Source of the DNA: Candidatus Gastranaerophilales bacterium
Lineage (GTDB): Bacteria > Cyanobacteriota > Vampirovibrionia > Gastranaerophilales > Gastranaerophilaceae
Assembly: GCA_944322545.1 (NCBI GenBank)
Contig: CALUPF010000014.1
Coordinates: 50,440 to 114,439, forward strand
Reading direction: 5' to 3'
DNA length: 64,000 nucleotides
The notes below the pieces were generated by a model that made no database searches, was not told the DNA's origin, and saw nothing but the letters and a program-made list of their open reading frames with translations. Of the stretch, positions 36,436 through 45,634 are shown one piece after another (the first letter of the stretch is position 1; each line of letters starts with the position of its first letter). Both the position numbers and the translations under genes were made by a program.

Positions 36436-39400
36436 ATTTTAATATTATTTAATTGGCAAAATGCTTTGAATGAGTTTAAGTTTTTTTGGATTTCAGCTTC
36501 AACTGCTGGAATTTCTAAATTTGAAATTAATGAAATGGCTTTTTTGTATGTATTCATTGCATTTTGTGCATAATTTGTTTTATTTTCTGGTTTTTTAGAA
36601 ACCATTTCTTCAAGATATTTTGCATATAGCTGGTATAAAGATACTTTTAATAATTTCATATCATATTGTTTTACAATCATCAAAGCTTTTTCTATATACA
36701 TTTTTGATGATTCAGTGTCTCCTTTTATAAGGAATATTTCTGCAATAAGTTTTTTATAAAGAACTATAAAATAGTAGTTGCTGATTTTTGGGTTTTTTGC
36801 AACGTCTAATGCTTTTTGGGCAATATCAAGAGCTTTGTCACTACCATCTGTGACAAGTGTTATTTTGGCAATGTAATACCAGCAAAGAAGTGCGCCAATA
36901 GCTATTTTTTCTTTTGCGAAAACAGTAACTTGCTCATTATAAATATCAAGTGCTTTTGAAAGATTTCCTTCTTCTTGAAGAATTTTTCCTAAAAATACTT
37001 TTAAAATATTTTTAATTAGTACATCATTATAATTGTTAGCAAAAGTGACTATTGAGAAGAGATCTTCCTTGATATTTTGCCATTCTTGTTTGAATAATTT
37101 GTTTAAGATATTTGTAAAATTCCACAACGAGATGATTTGTGGTTCTACTGTATCATTTGCTGTTTCTTGTGAGAATGTAATAAGAATATCTTCAGATTGT
37201 TTTATTGAACCTTGCATTGTGTAAGCAAGTGCTTTTGCTATTTTTAGACGTTGAAGATAGTTTTTATTTTCTACATGATTTTTGGCTACTATTTCGTCTA
37301 TTACATTTAAAATAGCAAAACTTTTGTTGTTGTCTTGAGAAATTAATGCCATTGCTACCGTGAGATTGCATTCAAGCCAAGTTTCGTATATAACATTCAT
37401 TGAAATTCCGTTAGTTGGGATAACGTTAGACAATGCTTGTTCTACAATTGGTATTATTTCATTTGATGCTAGGTTATATATTTCTTCGGCATTTCCTATG
37501 CTGAACATTGCATTTAGTTTTTTGAATTTTACAAGTGCGCATTCGAGTTTATTTTCTGGTTTTTCAACAAATTTAAGTACTGTATCCACTGCTTCAATTA
37601 CCCCGTGGTAATTTCCTGTTAATGCGCAGCTTTTTGAAAGATATCCTGAAAGTTCAATGATTTTAGGGATATTTTGAACTTTTATAGCATTATTTATGGC
37701 AGATGATAAGTACGGAACTGCCTCTTGTGGCCTTGATATATATAAAAGTTTGCCTAGTCTTTCATGTATGTTGTTTATAATTACGTTATTATTTTCAGGG
37801 TTAATTTCTTGGACAATTTTTAAACATTGTTTTTGAGAAAGCGTCCATAAATGTTCGTCGCCTAAATATGCACATAATTTAATGTTTTCAGTCCATATAT
37901 TTAAAGCGAGTAGTTTTTGGTTTAAATTTTGTGCAACTAGTGCTTTCAGTGCGTTACTTGAAAGTGTAAATGCATTTATGATATCAAAGATTTTTTCATT
38001 TAATACGACAAAATCAGCGCTTTGTTTTGCTCTTTCATAAATAAATTTCCATAAAAGAGTGTTTTTAAATTCAAAAATATTGTTGTTAAACTGTGATAAA
38101 TAAGCGAATGTTGTAAGCATTTGTAAGACTTTTTGGAAATCTTCACTTTTTATTTTCATTATTATTTCCAAAAGTTTTACATTGAATTTATTGCCCATAA
38201 TGGCGGCTGTGCAAAGTGTTTTATATACAACAGGATATTTCTGTTGCAAATATGAAACTCTCATTGTTAGAATTTCGTATATATTTCTTGGAATATTAGA
38301 TTCTAATTCGGTTGTTTTATATTTTAGAGTATTTCCTTCTGGATAAAATGCATTGTTTTCATTGAAAAGAACCATTATTTGTTCAATGTATGCACTATTA
38401 CCTTTTGAGTATTCATATATTTCTTCAAAAATATTTTCTGGGAACAAATTTGTTCCATTTAAAAACATTTTGACAAAATTTTCAGCATCTTTTTTAGAAA
38501 GTTTTGCTAATCTTATGTCTTCATATTGGTTTTGAGCAAGTTTTTCTGAGTAGAAATAACCTTGTGTTATTCTATTATCCTTATACGAGATTATCAATTT
38601 AATATTTTCTGAAAGATGATTTTGTTCTATGAAATAAGAAAGGAATGCATACGAAGCACCATCTATCATGTCAAAATCATCTATAACAATAATCAATTTA
38701 GCTTTTTTCGAAATTTCTAGGATAACTTTTTCTAACAATGCAAATGTTGTGTCTTTATTTATTAGTATTTCTTCAAAGCTGGATGTTAGCGATGGATATA
38801 AGAAATTAAAAAGATTAAATATGTCTTCCTGAGAGAGCAAAGGAAGGGTCTCTGACAGCATTTTTTTTGCATCTTTTATGAATTCTGCTGACATATTAGA
38901 AAAATTCGGCATGTTGAAAAAAGTTAATATCATTTCTTGGAAAATGCCAAAAGGACTTATTTGAGAATTTGCACTACATTCTCCCCATAGCCAAGCATAG
39001 TTTTGATGGACTAAATCACTAAATAGATATTTTAAAACAGTTGATTTTCCGTAGCCTTCAGGTGCACTAATTCCAATAATTCTTTTTTCTTGTTTTCTAA
39101 TTGCTTGTGTTAATAGCGATTTGCATTTTATTTGGTCATATGATTTTATTTCAATAAGTTGTTTTTCTTCTTTTGTATTTTCGTATGCAGTGTCTTCTGA
39201 ATTTGCTGCTTCTTTTTCGTTATCAGATTGTTTGTTAGCTTGTTCATTATTTAAATTTTTAGCTGCATCTGCATTGATAATTGAATCTGGTTTTATATCT
39301 TCTTTTTCGAGCTCTTCTGAAATTTTATCTGATGTATCAGCTAAACCCAAAAGGCTACTCTCTTCAAGATCTTCTATTTGTGTTTCTGTTAAAGAAATCT

Positions 39401-39992
39401 CATCATCATTTGTTTGTTCTGTGACTTGATCTTGTGCTTCATCAATAGAATCAGAATTTTCATCTATATTTTTTTCTTGTTCAATTTGTTTTGTTGAATC
39501 GATTTTATCAATATCGTCTCCATCAGCAAAATCTATTAATTCATTATCTGGTAGTTCTTCTATTGAGAAATCTTCTTCTTTTTCTTCTTCAAATTCTTCT
39601 TTGGAAAGGATTGTTTCTAATTGTTGTTCGTTTTCATCTTTTTTAGAAATTTCTGAGTTTTGAGCATTATCCTCAGAAATAATGTTTATTTCTTTTGCTA
39701 TTGTATTTGTATTTTCTTTAATATCATTACTTTTGTTGACGGCTATTTCTTTTTGTTCTTTATTTTCCTCAAAGCTTGCAGAACATTTTCTACATTGTTT
39801 TGCGTTTGGAAGGTTTGCACATTTACAAACAGGGCAATATTTTATTAATTGTAGCCCACAGCCTTTGCAATACTCTGTTGTTATTGGATTTAGCTCGCCA
39901 CAGACAGGGCAAACCGTCTGTACTTTAGTGTTACAGAAGTTGCATCGTAAAAGATTATCTGCTATTTCTTTTTTGCATTTAAAACAACGCAT
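36432..39992 (-). CDS. triple zinc-ribbon signalling NTPase with TPR-like C-terminus
   Basis: The product is 1186 residues. Residues 3-70 hold three zinc ribbons as CxxC pairs (C3/C6-C17/C20, C28/C31-C42/C45, C53/C56-C67/C70). An acidic linker rich in Glu and Asp follows to about 280. An AAA_16/STAND-like NTPase then carries Walker A GISAPEGYGKSTVLKYLF and Walker B KLIIVIDDFDMIDGASY. The last 550 residues are helical repeats (DKALDIAQKALDVAKN, ESSKMYIEKALMIVKQ). There is no output domain such as a cyclase or HTH, so it may act by protein contacts. It lies 75 bp downstream of the sigma-factor gene; a -10-like TATAAT (40026-40031, minus strand) may give it its own promoter. Confidence 0.8.
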   Translation of the reverse strand: MRCFKCKKEIADNLLRCNFCNTKVQTVCPVCGELNPITTEYCKGCGLQLIKYCPVCKCANLPNAKQCRKCSASFEENKEQKEIAVNKSNDIKENTNTIAKEINIISEDNAQNSEISKKDENEQQLETILSKEEFEEEKEEDFSIEELPDNELIDFADGDDIDKIDSTKQIEQEKNIDENSDSIDEAQDQVTEQTNDDEISLTETQIEDLEESSLLGLADTSDKISEELEKEDIKPDSIINADAAKNLNNEQANKQSDNEKEAANSEDTAYENTKEEKQLIEIKSYDQIKCKSLLTQAIRKQEKRIIGISAPEGYGKSTVLKYLFSDLVHQNYAWLWGECSANSQISPFGIFQEMILTFFNMPNFSNMSAEFIKDAKKMLSETLPLLSQEDIFNLFNFLYPSLTSSFEEILINKDTTFALLEKVILEISKKAKLIIVIDDFDMIDGASYAFLSYFIEQNHLSENIKLIISYKDNRITQGYFYSEKLAQNQYEDIRLAKLSKKDAENFVKMFLNGTNLFPENIFEEIYEYSKGNSAYIEQIMVLFNENNAFYPEGNTLKYKTTELESNIPRNIYEILTMRVSYLQQKYPVVYKTLCTAAIMGNKFNVKLLEIIMKIKSEDFQKVLQMLTTFAYLSQFNNNIFEFKNTLLWKFIYERAKQSADFVVLNEKIFDIINAFTLSSNALKALVAQNLNQKLLALNIWTENIKLCAYLGDEHLWTLSQKQCLKIVQEINPENNNVIINNIHERLGKLLYISRPQEAVPYLSSAINNAIKVQNIPKIIELSGYLSKSCALTGNYHGVIEAVDTVLKFVEKPENKLECALVKFKKLNAMFSIGNAEEIYNLASNEIIPIVEQALSNVIPTNGISMNVIYETWLECNLTVAMALISQDNNKSFAILNVIDEIVAKNHVENKNYLQRLKIAKALAYTMQGSIKQSEDILITFSQETANDTVEPQIISLWNFTNILNKLFKQEWQNIKEDLFSIVTFANNYNDVLIKNILKVFLGKILQEEGNLSKALDIYNEQVTVFAKEKIAIGALLCWYYIAKITLVTDGSDKALDIAQKALDVAKNPKISNYYFIVLYKKLIAEIFLIKGDTESSKMYIEKALMIVKQYDMKLLKVSLYQLYAKYLEEMVSKKPENKTNYAQNAMNTYKKAISLISNLEIPAVEAEIQKNLNSFKAFCQLNNIKI

Positions 39993-40067
39993 TTCAAAAC
40001 AACCGTTTAGCTAAATAACAGAATAATTATAGTATAAATTTTATTTGAATTAAATAAGACGTTAAGA

Positions 40068-40658
40068 TTAGAAATGAGCTTTAACTATTTCAGAAATTTC
40101 AATAAGTCTTTTGCTAACTTCTGACTGAGAAATATTGACTTCTTTTGATATTTCTTTTTGCTTCATTTCTTTGACATATCTTAAATAAAAGATTTTTAGA
40201 TATTCTTTAGAAGGATTGTTTTTTTGTGCAACTAAAACTATATCCACAACTTTTTGAAGTAAATCTTTTCTTACGATTTTTTCTTCAAATGAGTCTCTTG
40301 GATCCGCAATTTCATATACGAAATCTGATTGAGTAACATCTGTATTGTTATAAGAAACTGTATCTTCTGTTTTAGGTTTTGCTGGAAGTGGATTTATTAG
40401 TATTTCTTTTGTGCTTATGTAAGATTCTTTTCTTCTTCTAACTCTGCCATTATCTTTCAAGACATTTAAAATAGCTGTATTGGCTACTTTAGCTATATAA
40501 TTTTCAATGTCTTTAATATCTACATTCTCAAATAGTGAATGTGATCTTTTGTATGTTTCAGAGCAGAAATCATCTAACAAATCTTCGTTACCAAAGTATT
40601 TGTTGTTAGATTTTATAAGTCTTTCTATAAGATCTCTTTGTTCCTGTAAAGTATCCAA
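40068..40658 (-). CDS. sigma-70 family (ECF-like) RNA polymerase sigma factor
   Basis: The product is 196 residues. Region 2 lies at about 25-75 (DLLDDFCSETYKRSHSLFEN, then YIAKVANTAILNVLKDNGR, then RRRK). A Pro/Thr-rich linker runs to 120, and region 4 is an HTH at about 150-196 (LKIFYLRYVKEMKQKEISKE, then NISQSEVSKRLIEI). The short size and two-domain layout fit a group 4 sigma factor. It directly follows (53 bp) the gene for a membrane protein with an anti-sigma-type zinc finger. In cyanobacteria, DUF1822 genes also occur near such sigma factors (recollection, not checked). Target promoters are unknown. Confidence 0.8.
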   Translation of the reverse strand: MDTLQEQRDLIERLIKSNNKYFGNEDLLDDFCSETYKRSHSLFENVDIKDIENYIAKVANTAILNVLKDNGRVRRRKESYISTKEILINPLPAKPKTEDTVSYNNTDVTQSDFVYEIADPRDSFEEKIVRKDLLQKVVDIVLVAQKNNPSKEYLKIFYLRYVKEMKQKEISKEVNISQSEVSKRLIEISEIVKAHF

Positions 40659-40711
40659 TTCCCTCAGTCCAATTTATAATACTAATTAACTGATTATATC
40701 ATATCATATAA

Positions 40712-43700
40712 TTAGAAATTTATTACTATGGTTAAGAAATAATCAGATTTAAAATCTTTAAGTTTAGGTACGCTAACGTATTTAAGAGTGTTTTTAATAC
40801 TTCTTAATACTGTTTCGTCAATTTTGTCAGAACCGCTAGATTCCAGTACTTGCATACCTTTCATTGTGTTATCTGGTGCAATTTCAAATGACACTTTTAT
40901 GCTAGGATTAAATGTTACGTCAGCAGAATTTGCTAAATCATTTTGTAAATTCATTTGAATATTTTTTCCTGCGGTTTGTAAATATTCTTTAACAGAAGGT
41001 TCAGTTGCTAGTTTTTCGCTAACTTGCCAAGAGATTTTTGTTATTGTAATTGCTGCTGGCTTATCAGAGAAAGAATTTGCCATAGATTTGTTTATATCTT
41101 GTGAAACAGCTGGACCTTCATTATTTTCATCTTTACCTTTGTTTTCAAAATCAAATAATGAATCACTTTGATTAGTAGCATCTAGCATATCTGTATTATC
41201 ATTAACAGCTTTGCTATGATTCATAAACCAAGCTGCACCAGCACCCCCAGCAAGAAGAACGAGCAAGGCTCCTCCTATAATAAGTTTTTTTGCTGCGTTG
41301 GCAGTTGCTTCTGAAATAGGTTCTTCATCTACGTCTATAACGTTGTTTTCGTCCCCTGCTTCAGCGTTTTCTGTTGTTTTATCGAAAAGTGTTTCGATAT
41401 TTTCTGTTGATTCATTTTGTGGTTCTACTTCTTGATTGATTTCATCTGTTTCAACACTTTGTGTTTCATTTATTAGGTTTTGTTCAAAGTTTTCTTGCAT
41501 ATCACTATCTTCTGCTTGATTTTCTTCAACGTAGTGAGTGAAATCTTGTGCCGTTTGTGTAGTTGATTCATCGTCATTATCTGATAATAGTGCGAGTAAA
41601 TCGTCATCTAACAAACCTTGTATTTCTGCATCAACAGTATTTGCTTCTTGATTTGGTTCTTGTTGTTCTGTTGAGTTTTGAGCTTCTTGATTTATTCCAA
41701 TTTCGTCATCGTAATTAAGCTCAACTGGTTCTTGCATAAATGAATTTTCTAGTGCTTCATTGTTTTCATATGTTAATTCTTCATCTGCTTTTATTTCTTG
41801 AATATTGTCATCATTTGTTTCTTGAAGATTGTCTACAATGTTTTCTTGTTCTTGTATTGTCATTTCTTCTTCAGTTTCTTCTGTTAATGATTCATTGTTA
41901 GCAGACAAATCTTCTAAGCTTTCTGTTTGTGCTTTTTCATCAGCTACTTCATCTAACAAGAAAGAATTCTGTGAACTTTCTTTTTCAGTTGAGTTTATAA
42001 GGCTTGTATCATCGTGTTCTTGGTCTAATTCTTTGATTTCTTCAAGTTCGCCAAGTGCTCCAATTTCTTCATCATTATTTAAAGCTAATAAATCATTTTC
42101 CGTATTTTCTTCTGAATTTTCCATAATTGTGGCAAATTCAGAAGGTTCTGAAGATTGTTCAGCAACAGTTTCTTGTTGTTCTGTTTCATTTTGCTCTATA
42201 TCTTCGTGTTCTTCTATGATTTCTGATAGTTCTTCTAATGGTTCTGCATTTTCATGTAGCTCTTCGAGGTTTCCAAGGCTATCTAATGTTTCTAGGTCTT
42301 CTAATTCTAATTCAGAAGATTCATTTTCGTGAATTATGTTGTCTTCTTGGTTTTCTGTTAGATCATTGTCTGTTTTATTTACTAACTCTGCAAGATTATC
42401 TTCTTGTTTTGGTTCAAGATTTTCCAAAACCTCTTCTTTATCAGAATCTTCATGCAAAATTAGAGCTTCGTCTTCTTCTAACAACATAGGTTCTGAATCT
42501 TCTATGTTTAGAGTTTCTTCATTTTCTAATTCTGTTTCTGTTTCTTCAGAAATATTTTCTAAAGAGTCTGTTTCTTCTTTTATTATGTCTGTATCAGTTG
42601 GGTTTAGTTCTTCAATGTTTTCTGTTTCTTCTGTGTCATCAGAAATAAGTTCTAAATCAGGAACTTCTGAGATTGTTTCATCTGTTTCAGTAGTATTTGC
42701 ATTTGCTTCGCCTTCTTCTAATAACATAGGTTCTGAATCTTCTATGTTTGGAGTTTCTTCATTTTCTAATTCTGTTTCTGTTTCTTCAGAAATATTTTCT
42801 AAAGAGTCTGTTTCTTCTTTTATTATGTCTGTATCAGCTGGGTTTAATTCTTCAATGTTTTCTGTTTCTTCTGTGTCATCAGAAATAAGTTCTAAATCAG
42901 GAACTTCTGAGACAATTTCGTCTGTTTCAACAGAATTTTCTTTTGTTTCATCTTCTTTTGAATCATTGATATCTTCATAAATTGTTTCAATATCATTTTC
43001 TGGTTCAATTGCATCCTCTTCTGGTTGAGGTTCTTCTAACAATTCATTTTCTTCTAAAAGCTCAATCTCTGTTTCACTTTCCAGATTTTCTTCAGTTTCA
43101 GTTTCTGAAGGTTCGAGTTCTTCATTTGATACTAAATTATCTAATGTTGTTTCTTTAGTGTCTATTTCGTTAATTGATTCCTCACTGATTTCTTGAGTAA
43201 TAGACGGTGTATCAAGAACAATTGGAGGAGCAGGCAGAACTGGTGGGGCTTCAACCAGCGGCGGTATAAGCACTGCAGTTTCATTTTCCTCTTTAATGGG
43301 AAAGTTGTTTTCTGTATTTTTTTCTGCAGCTTTAGGATTGCCTGTAAGAATATTTAAAGTGCTATCATTGAGCAAATCTTCATGGTTTTTCATTTGGCTG
43401 ACGATTGTATCAAACTCATTTAATTCACAAAGACTTTCTCTACAAGCTGCGCAAGCTACAACGTGTTTAATAAAATAAACTTTTTCACTTTCTGTTATTT
43501 CTTCATCAATAAATGCTGCTGCAAGTTCTTTTATTTTGTCATTTTCTTCTGATGAGAATGGCATCATTTTGAGTTTTAATGAAGTAAGGAATATTCTTAA
43601 TTCTGATATAGGTTTTAGTATATTAGTCGACAATGTGTAATATTCAAAATTGCTATCTGGGTATTCAATTTCCTTAGGATTTATGAAACCTAATATTTCT

Positions 43701-44056
43701 GCATTATTAAGTGAGGAATCAAGTTTTAATACAATATATGCATCAGGAGTTGCTGAATATTTTTCATGGGTTTTAGGTATTGAAAATGTTTCATCATTAA
43801 ACGTTACTCTGACATCTAGTCTTGCATCTCCAAAATAGATATCAGCAATCTCAATGCTTTTTGCAACTGAAGGAACTCTAAATAGGCTTAGTTTTGTTTT
43901 TATGTCAATTCCTTCACTAGATAAAAATTCTGACACACTTATAGCACCAATAGCTAGAGCATAAGCTCTTTTTCTTATATTTTTATCTTCTATTTTTGCT
44001 GCGATTGATTTTGCATTTTCAATTATTTGATTATCAATAATAAACTTCTCACCCAT
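40712..44056 (-). CDS. transmembrane DUF1822-like / zinc-finger anti-sigma / TonB-C protein
   Basis: The product is 1114 residues with an unusual domain order. Residues 30-130 resemble cyanobacterial DUF1822 (ALAIGAISVSEFLSSEGID, then TPDAYIVLKLDSSLNNAEIL). Residues 175-210 hold a zf-HC2/anti-sigma-type zinc finger, H198-x3-C202-x2-C205 (KHVVACAACRESL). Residues 260-920 are a very acidic, repetitive linker that includes an 80-residue tandem repeat. One membrane span (LIIGGALLVLLAGGAGAAWF, about 924-944) follows. The last 115 residues resemble a TonB C-terminal domain (SIKVSFEIAPDNTMKGMQV, then SIKNTLKYVSVP). Topology would be N-inside, C-outside. It heads an apparent operon with the sigma factor and probably sequesters it, releasing it on an envelope signal (inference). 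AGAGGTAGG precedes the ATG. Confidence 0.78.
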   Translation of the reverse strand: MGEKFIIDNQIIENAKSIAAKIEDKNIRKRAYALAIGAISVSEFLSSEGIDIKTKLSLFRVPSVAKSIEIADIYFGDARLDVRVTFNDETFSIPKTHEKYSATPDAYIVLKLDSSLNNAEILGFINPKEIEYPDSNFEYYTLSTNILKPISELRIFLTSLKLKMMPFSSEENDKIKELAAAFIDEEITESEKVYFIKHVVACAACRESLCELNEFDTIVSQMKNHEDLLNDSTLNILTGNPKAAEKNTENNFPIKEENETAVLIPPLVEAPPVLPAPPIVLDTPSITQEISEESINEIDTKETTLDNLVSNEELEPSETETEENLESETEIELLEENELLEEPQPEEDAIEPENDIETIYEDINDSKEDETKENSVETDEIVSEVPDLELISDDTEETENIEELNPADTDIIKEETDSLENISEETETELENEETPNIEDSEPMLLEEGEANANTTETDETISEVPDLELISDDTEETENIEELNPTDTDIIKEETDSLENISEETETELENEETLNIEDSEPMLLEEDEALILHEDSDKEEVLENLEPKQEDNLAELVNKTDNDLTENQEDNIIHENESSELELEDLETLDSLGNLEELHENAEPLEELSEIIEEHEDIEQNETEQQETVAEQSSEPSEFATIMENSEENTENDLLALNNDEEIGALGELEEIKELDQEHDDTSLINSTEKESSQNSFLLDEVADEKAQTESLEDLSANNESLTEETEEEMTIQEQENIVDNLQETNDDNIQEIKADEELTYENNEALENSFMQEPVELNYDDEIGINQEAQNSTEQQEPNQEANTVDAEIQGLLDDDLLALLSDNDDESTTQTAQDFTHYVEENQAEDSDMQENFEQNLINETQSVETDEINQEVEPQNESTENIETLFDKTTENAEAGDENNVIDVDEEPISEATANAAKKLIIGGALLVLLAGGAGAAWFMNHSKAVNDNTDMLDATNQSDSLFDFENKGKDENNEGPAVSQDINKSMANSFSDKPAAITITKISWQVSEKLATEPSVKEYLQTAGKNIQMNLQNDLANSADVTFNPSIKVSFEIAPDNTMKGMQVLESSGSDKIDETVLRSIKNTLKYVSVPKLKDFKSDYFLTIVINF
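42465..42929. repeat. 240-bp tandem duplication inside the anti-sigma-like gene
   Basis: The stretch 42465-42689 recurs at an exact 240-bp offset (42705-42929), with only scattered substitutions through most of its length and more at the far end. In protein this is two 80-residue copies containing SEVPDLELISDDTEETENIE. The period is a multiple of three, so the frame is kept. High identity at third positions indicates a recent duplication. Confidence 0.93.
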
Positions 44057-44134
44057 GTTTCCTACCTCTTAATTATTCCTTATATTAAACATGATTACAG
44101 TTTTAAAAAAAATATTCCAAAATATATAAAAAAA

Positions 44135-44143
44135 TGCTATAAT
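44135..44143 (+). promoter_or_regulatory. extended -10 promoter element for the 44248 gene
   Basis: TGCTATAAT at 44135-44143 is a perfect extended -10 (TGn plus TATAAT). No convincing -35 is seen, as is common for extended -10 promoters. It implies a leader of about 100 nt before the ATG at 44248. Confidence 0.5.
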
Positions 44144-44247
44144 GTAACAAAATGTATCATCTTTCTGCTTAATTTTTTATCATGTGGCAATAAATTTTAT
44201 TTATGAGTTTTGTGCTTGTACAAGTCTAATAAAAAGGAGTGTTTTAT

Positions 44248-44625
44248 ATGTCAGTGAATTTCTCAACTATTACACCTATGAGTCAAAGTACTATTTCTAA
44301 AGCACCTACTTACAGCAATGCTGCTCAGCAACCTGCTGCAAGCAGTCCAATGGATGCTGCTGGTCAACCTGCTAAGAAAAAAAGTCATGGCTTTAGAAAT
44401 ACAGTGATTGCTTTAGTTGTACTCGCTGCTGCAACTGGTTTAGCAAGAAAATATTTACCAGGCACATTTGATCCTAATGCTGTGTTAAAGGCTGATGCTG
44501 GTGTTGTAGATAAGGGTCTTCATTATGCTAAATTAGGTGTTGCAAAAGCAGGTGAATTTATTAATACATATGTTGGAAAAGCTGTTGATTTTGTTAAAGG
44601 GCTTATTCCAAAAAGTAATGGTTAA
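44248..44625 (+). CDS. small membrane protein, MSVNFS N-terminus
   Basis: The product is 125 residues from ATG 44248, with AAGGAG (44234-44239) eight bases upstream. A Ser/Ala/Pro/Gln-rich N-terminal 45 residues precede KKKSHG and one hydrophobic span (NTVIALVVLAAATGLA, about 51-66). The rest is amphipathic (KGLHYAKLGVAKAGEFINTY, then VGKAVDFVKGLIPK). The start MSVNFS resembles the N-terminus of the 564-residue protein at 24025. A strong ribosome site and its own promoter and terminator suggest it is abundant. The function is unknown. Confidence 0.75.
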   Translation: MSVNFSTITPMSQSTISKAPTYSNAAQQPAASSPMDAAGQPAKKKSHGFRNTVIALVVLAAATGLARKYLPGTFDPNAVLKADAGVVDKGLHYAKLGVAKAGEFINTYVGKAVDFVKGLIPKSNG

Positions 44626-44649
44626 TTAAAACTGGCAAAAATTTATATT

Positions 44650-44684
44650 AAAAAGCTCGTATTTATAAATACGAGCTTTTTGTT
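44650..44684. terminator. bidirectional terminator between the 44248 gene and era
   Basis: A perfect inverted repeat, 44650-44665 with 44666-44681 (core AAGCTCGTATTTA), rich in A and then T at the ends so that it works in both directions. Confidence 0.88.
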
Positions 44685-45572
44685 TTACACCCAATTTTCT
44701 AAATCAGGAGTTTTCTTTCTCCAGTCTTTCGAAACTTTGACGTTCAGCTCAAGATAAACTTTTTTGTCCAGCATTTTTTCTAGCTCAATTCTTGCTTGAG
44801 TGCCGATTTTTTTGAGCATTTGTCCTTTTTTGCCAATCATTATTCCTTTTTGACTTTCATGTTCAACATGAATTTTTGCAAAAATTCTATCTATATCTTC
44901 TTTTTCTTCATATTTTTCAATTATCACAGCGACGCTATGAGGGATTTCATCTTTTGTATTTAAAAGAATTTTTTCTCTTATAATTTCTTGTGCAATTGAA
45001 CGCATGCTTTCATCAGTAAGATCTTCTTCTGAATATACAGGCTCTCCTTCTGGAAGTTTTCTTAAAATAGTTGATATTAGTGTATCAATATTTCTTCCTG
45101 TTTGAGCTGAAACTCTTGCTGTTGGAAGATTTGTTTCAAAAAGAGTTTTATATGTAAGAATATTTTGTTCTTTTTTTATCGGATCTTTTAATTTATCTAC
45201 TTTATTTAAAACTATTATTGTTGGCGTATTTGTTTGTTTGAGTAAGTTTTCAACTATCCATTTGTCTCCTGCACCTGCTGGTTCTGATACGTCAACTAGA
45301 AATAATATTAAATCAGCATCAGGGATTGAGCATTTTGCTTCATCCATTAAAAATTCACCAAGCTTATCCAGTGGCTTGTGAATTCCTGGTGTATCAATGA
45401 AAATTATCTGTCCTTCTTCATTGGTAAATATCCCTTTTATTCTTTTACGGGTGGTTTGTGCTTTATCTGTCGCTATTACAATTTTTTGGCCCAAAATTGT
45501 ATTTAATAATGTCGATTTGCCAACATTAGGACGTCCTACAATCGCTACAAAACCTGTTTTGAAATCTTTCAT
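44685..45572 (-). CDS. era: GTPase Era
   Basis: The product is 295 residues, normal length. It binds 16S rRNA near its 3' end and helps small-subunit maturation. G1 is GRPNVGKST (residues 13-21), G3 DTPGIHKP and G4 LNKVDKL, followed by SAQTGRNIDTL. The C-terminal KH domain carries IMIGKKGQMLKKIGTQARIE and ends in the family's VKVSKDWRK. It is not next to rnc or ybeY here. It ends at a bidirectional terminator. Confidence 0.96.
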   Translation of the reverse strand: MKDFKTGFVAIVGRPNVGKSTLLNTILGQKIVIATDKAQTTRKRIKGIFTNEEGQIIFIDTPGIHKPLDKLGEFLMDEAKCSIPDADLILFLVDVSEPAGAGDKWIVENLLKQTNTPTIIVLNKVDKLKDPIKKEQNILTYKTLFETNLPTARVSAQTGRNIDTLISTILRKLPEGEPVYSEEDLTDESMRSIAQEIIREKILLNTKDEIPHSVAVIIEKYEEKEDIDRIFAKIHVEHESQKGIMIGKKGQMLKKIGTQARIELEKMLDKKVYLELNVKVSKDWRKKTPDLENWV

Positions 45573-45634
45573 TTTTTTATTCCTGTTTGTTGTTTTATCT
45601 AAAAAATACTACAAACAGTGTTATATTGCCATTA

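Noticed and set aside
41829..42980. Two serine-rich open frames on the plus strand
   Set aside because: They mirror the Glu/Asp-rich linker of the minus-strand anti-sigma-like gene; acidic codons read in antisense give Ser/Phe-rich frames.
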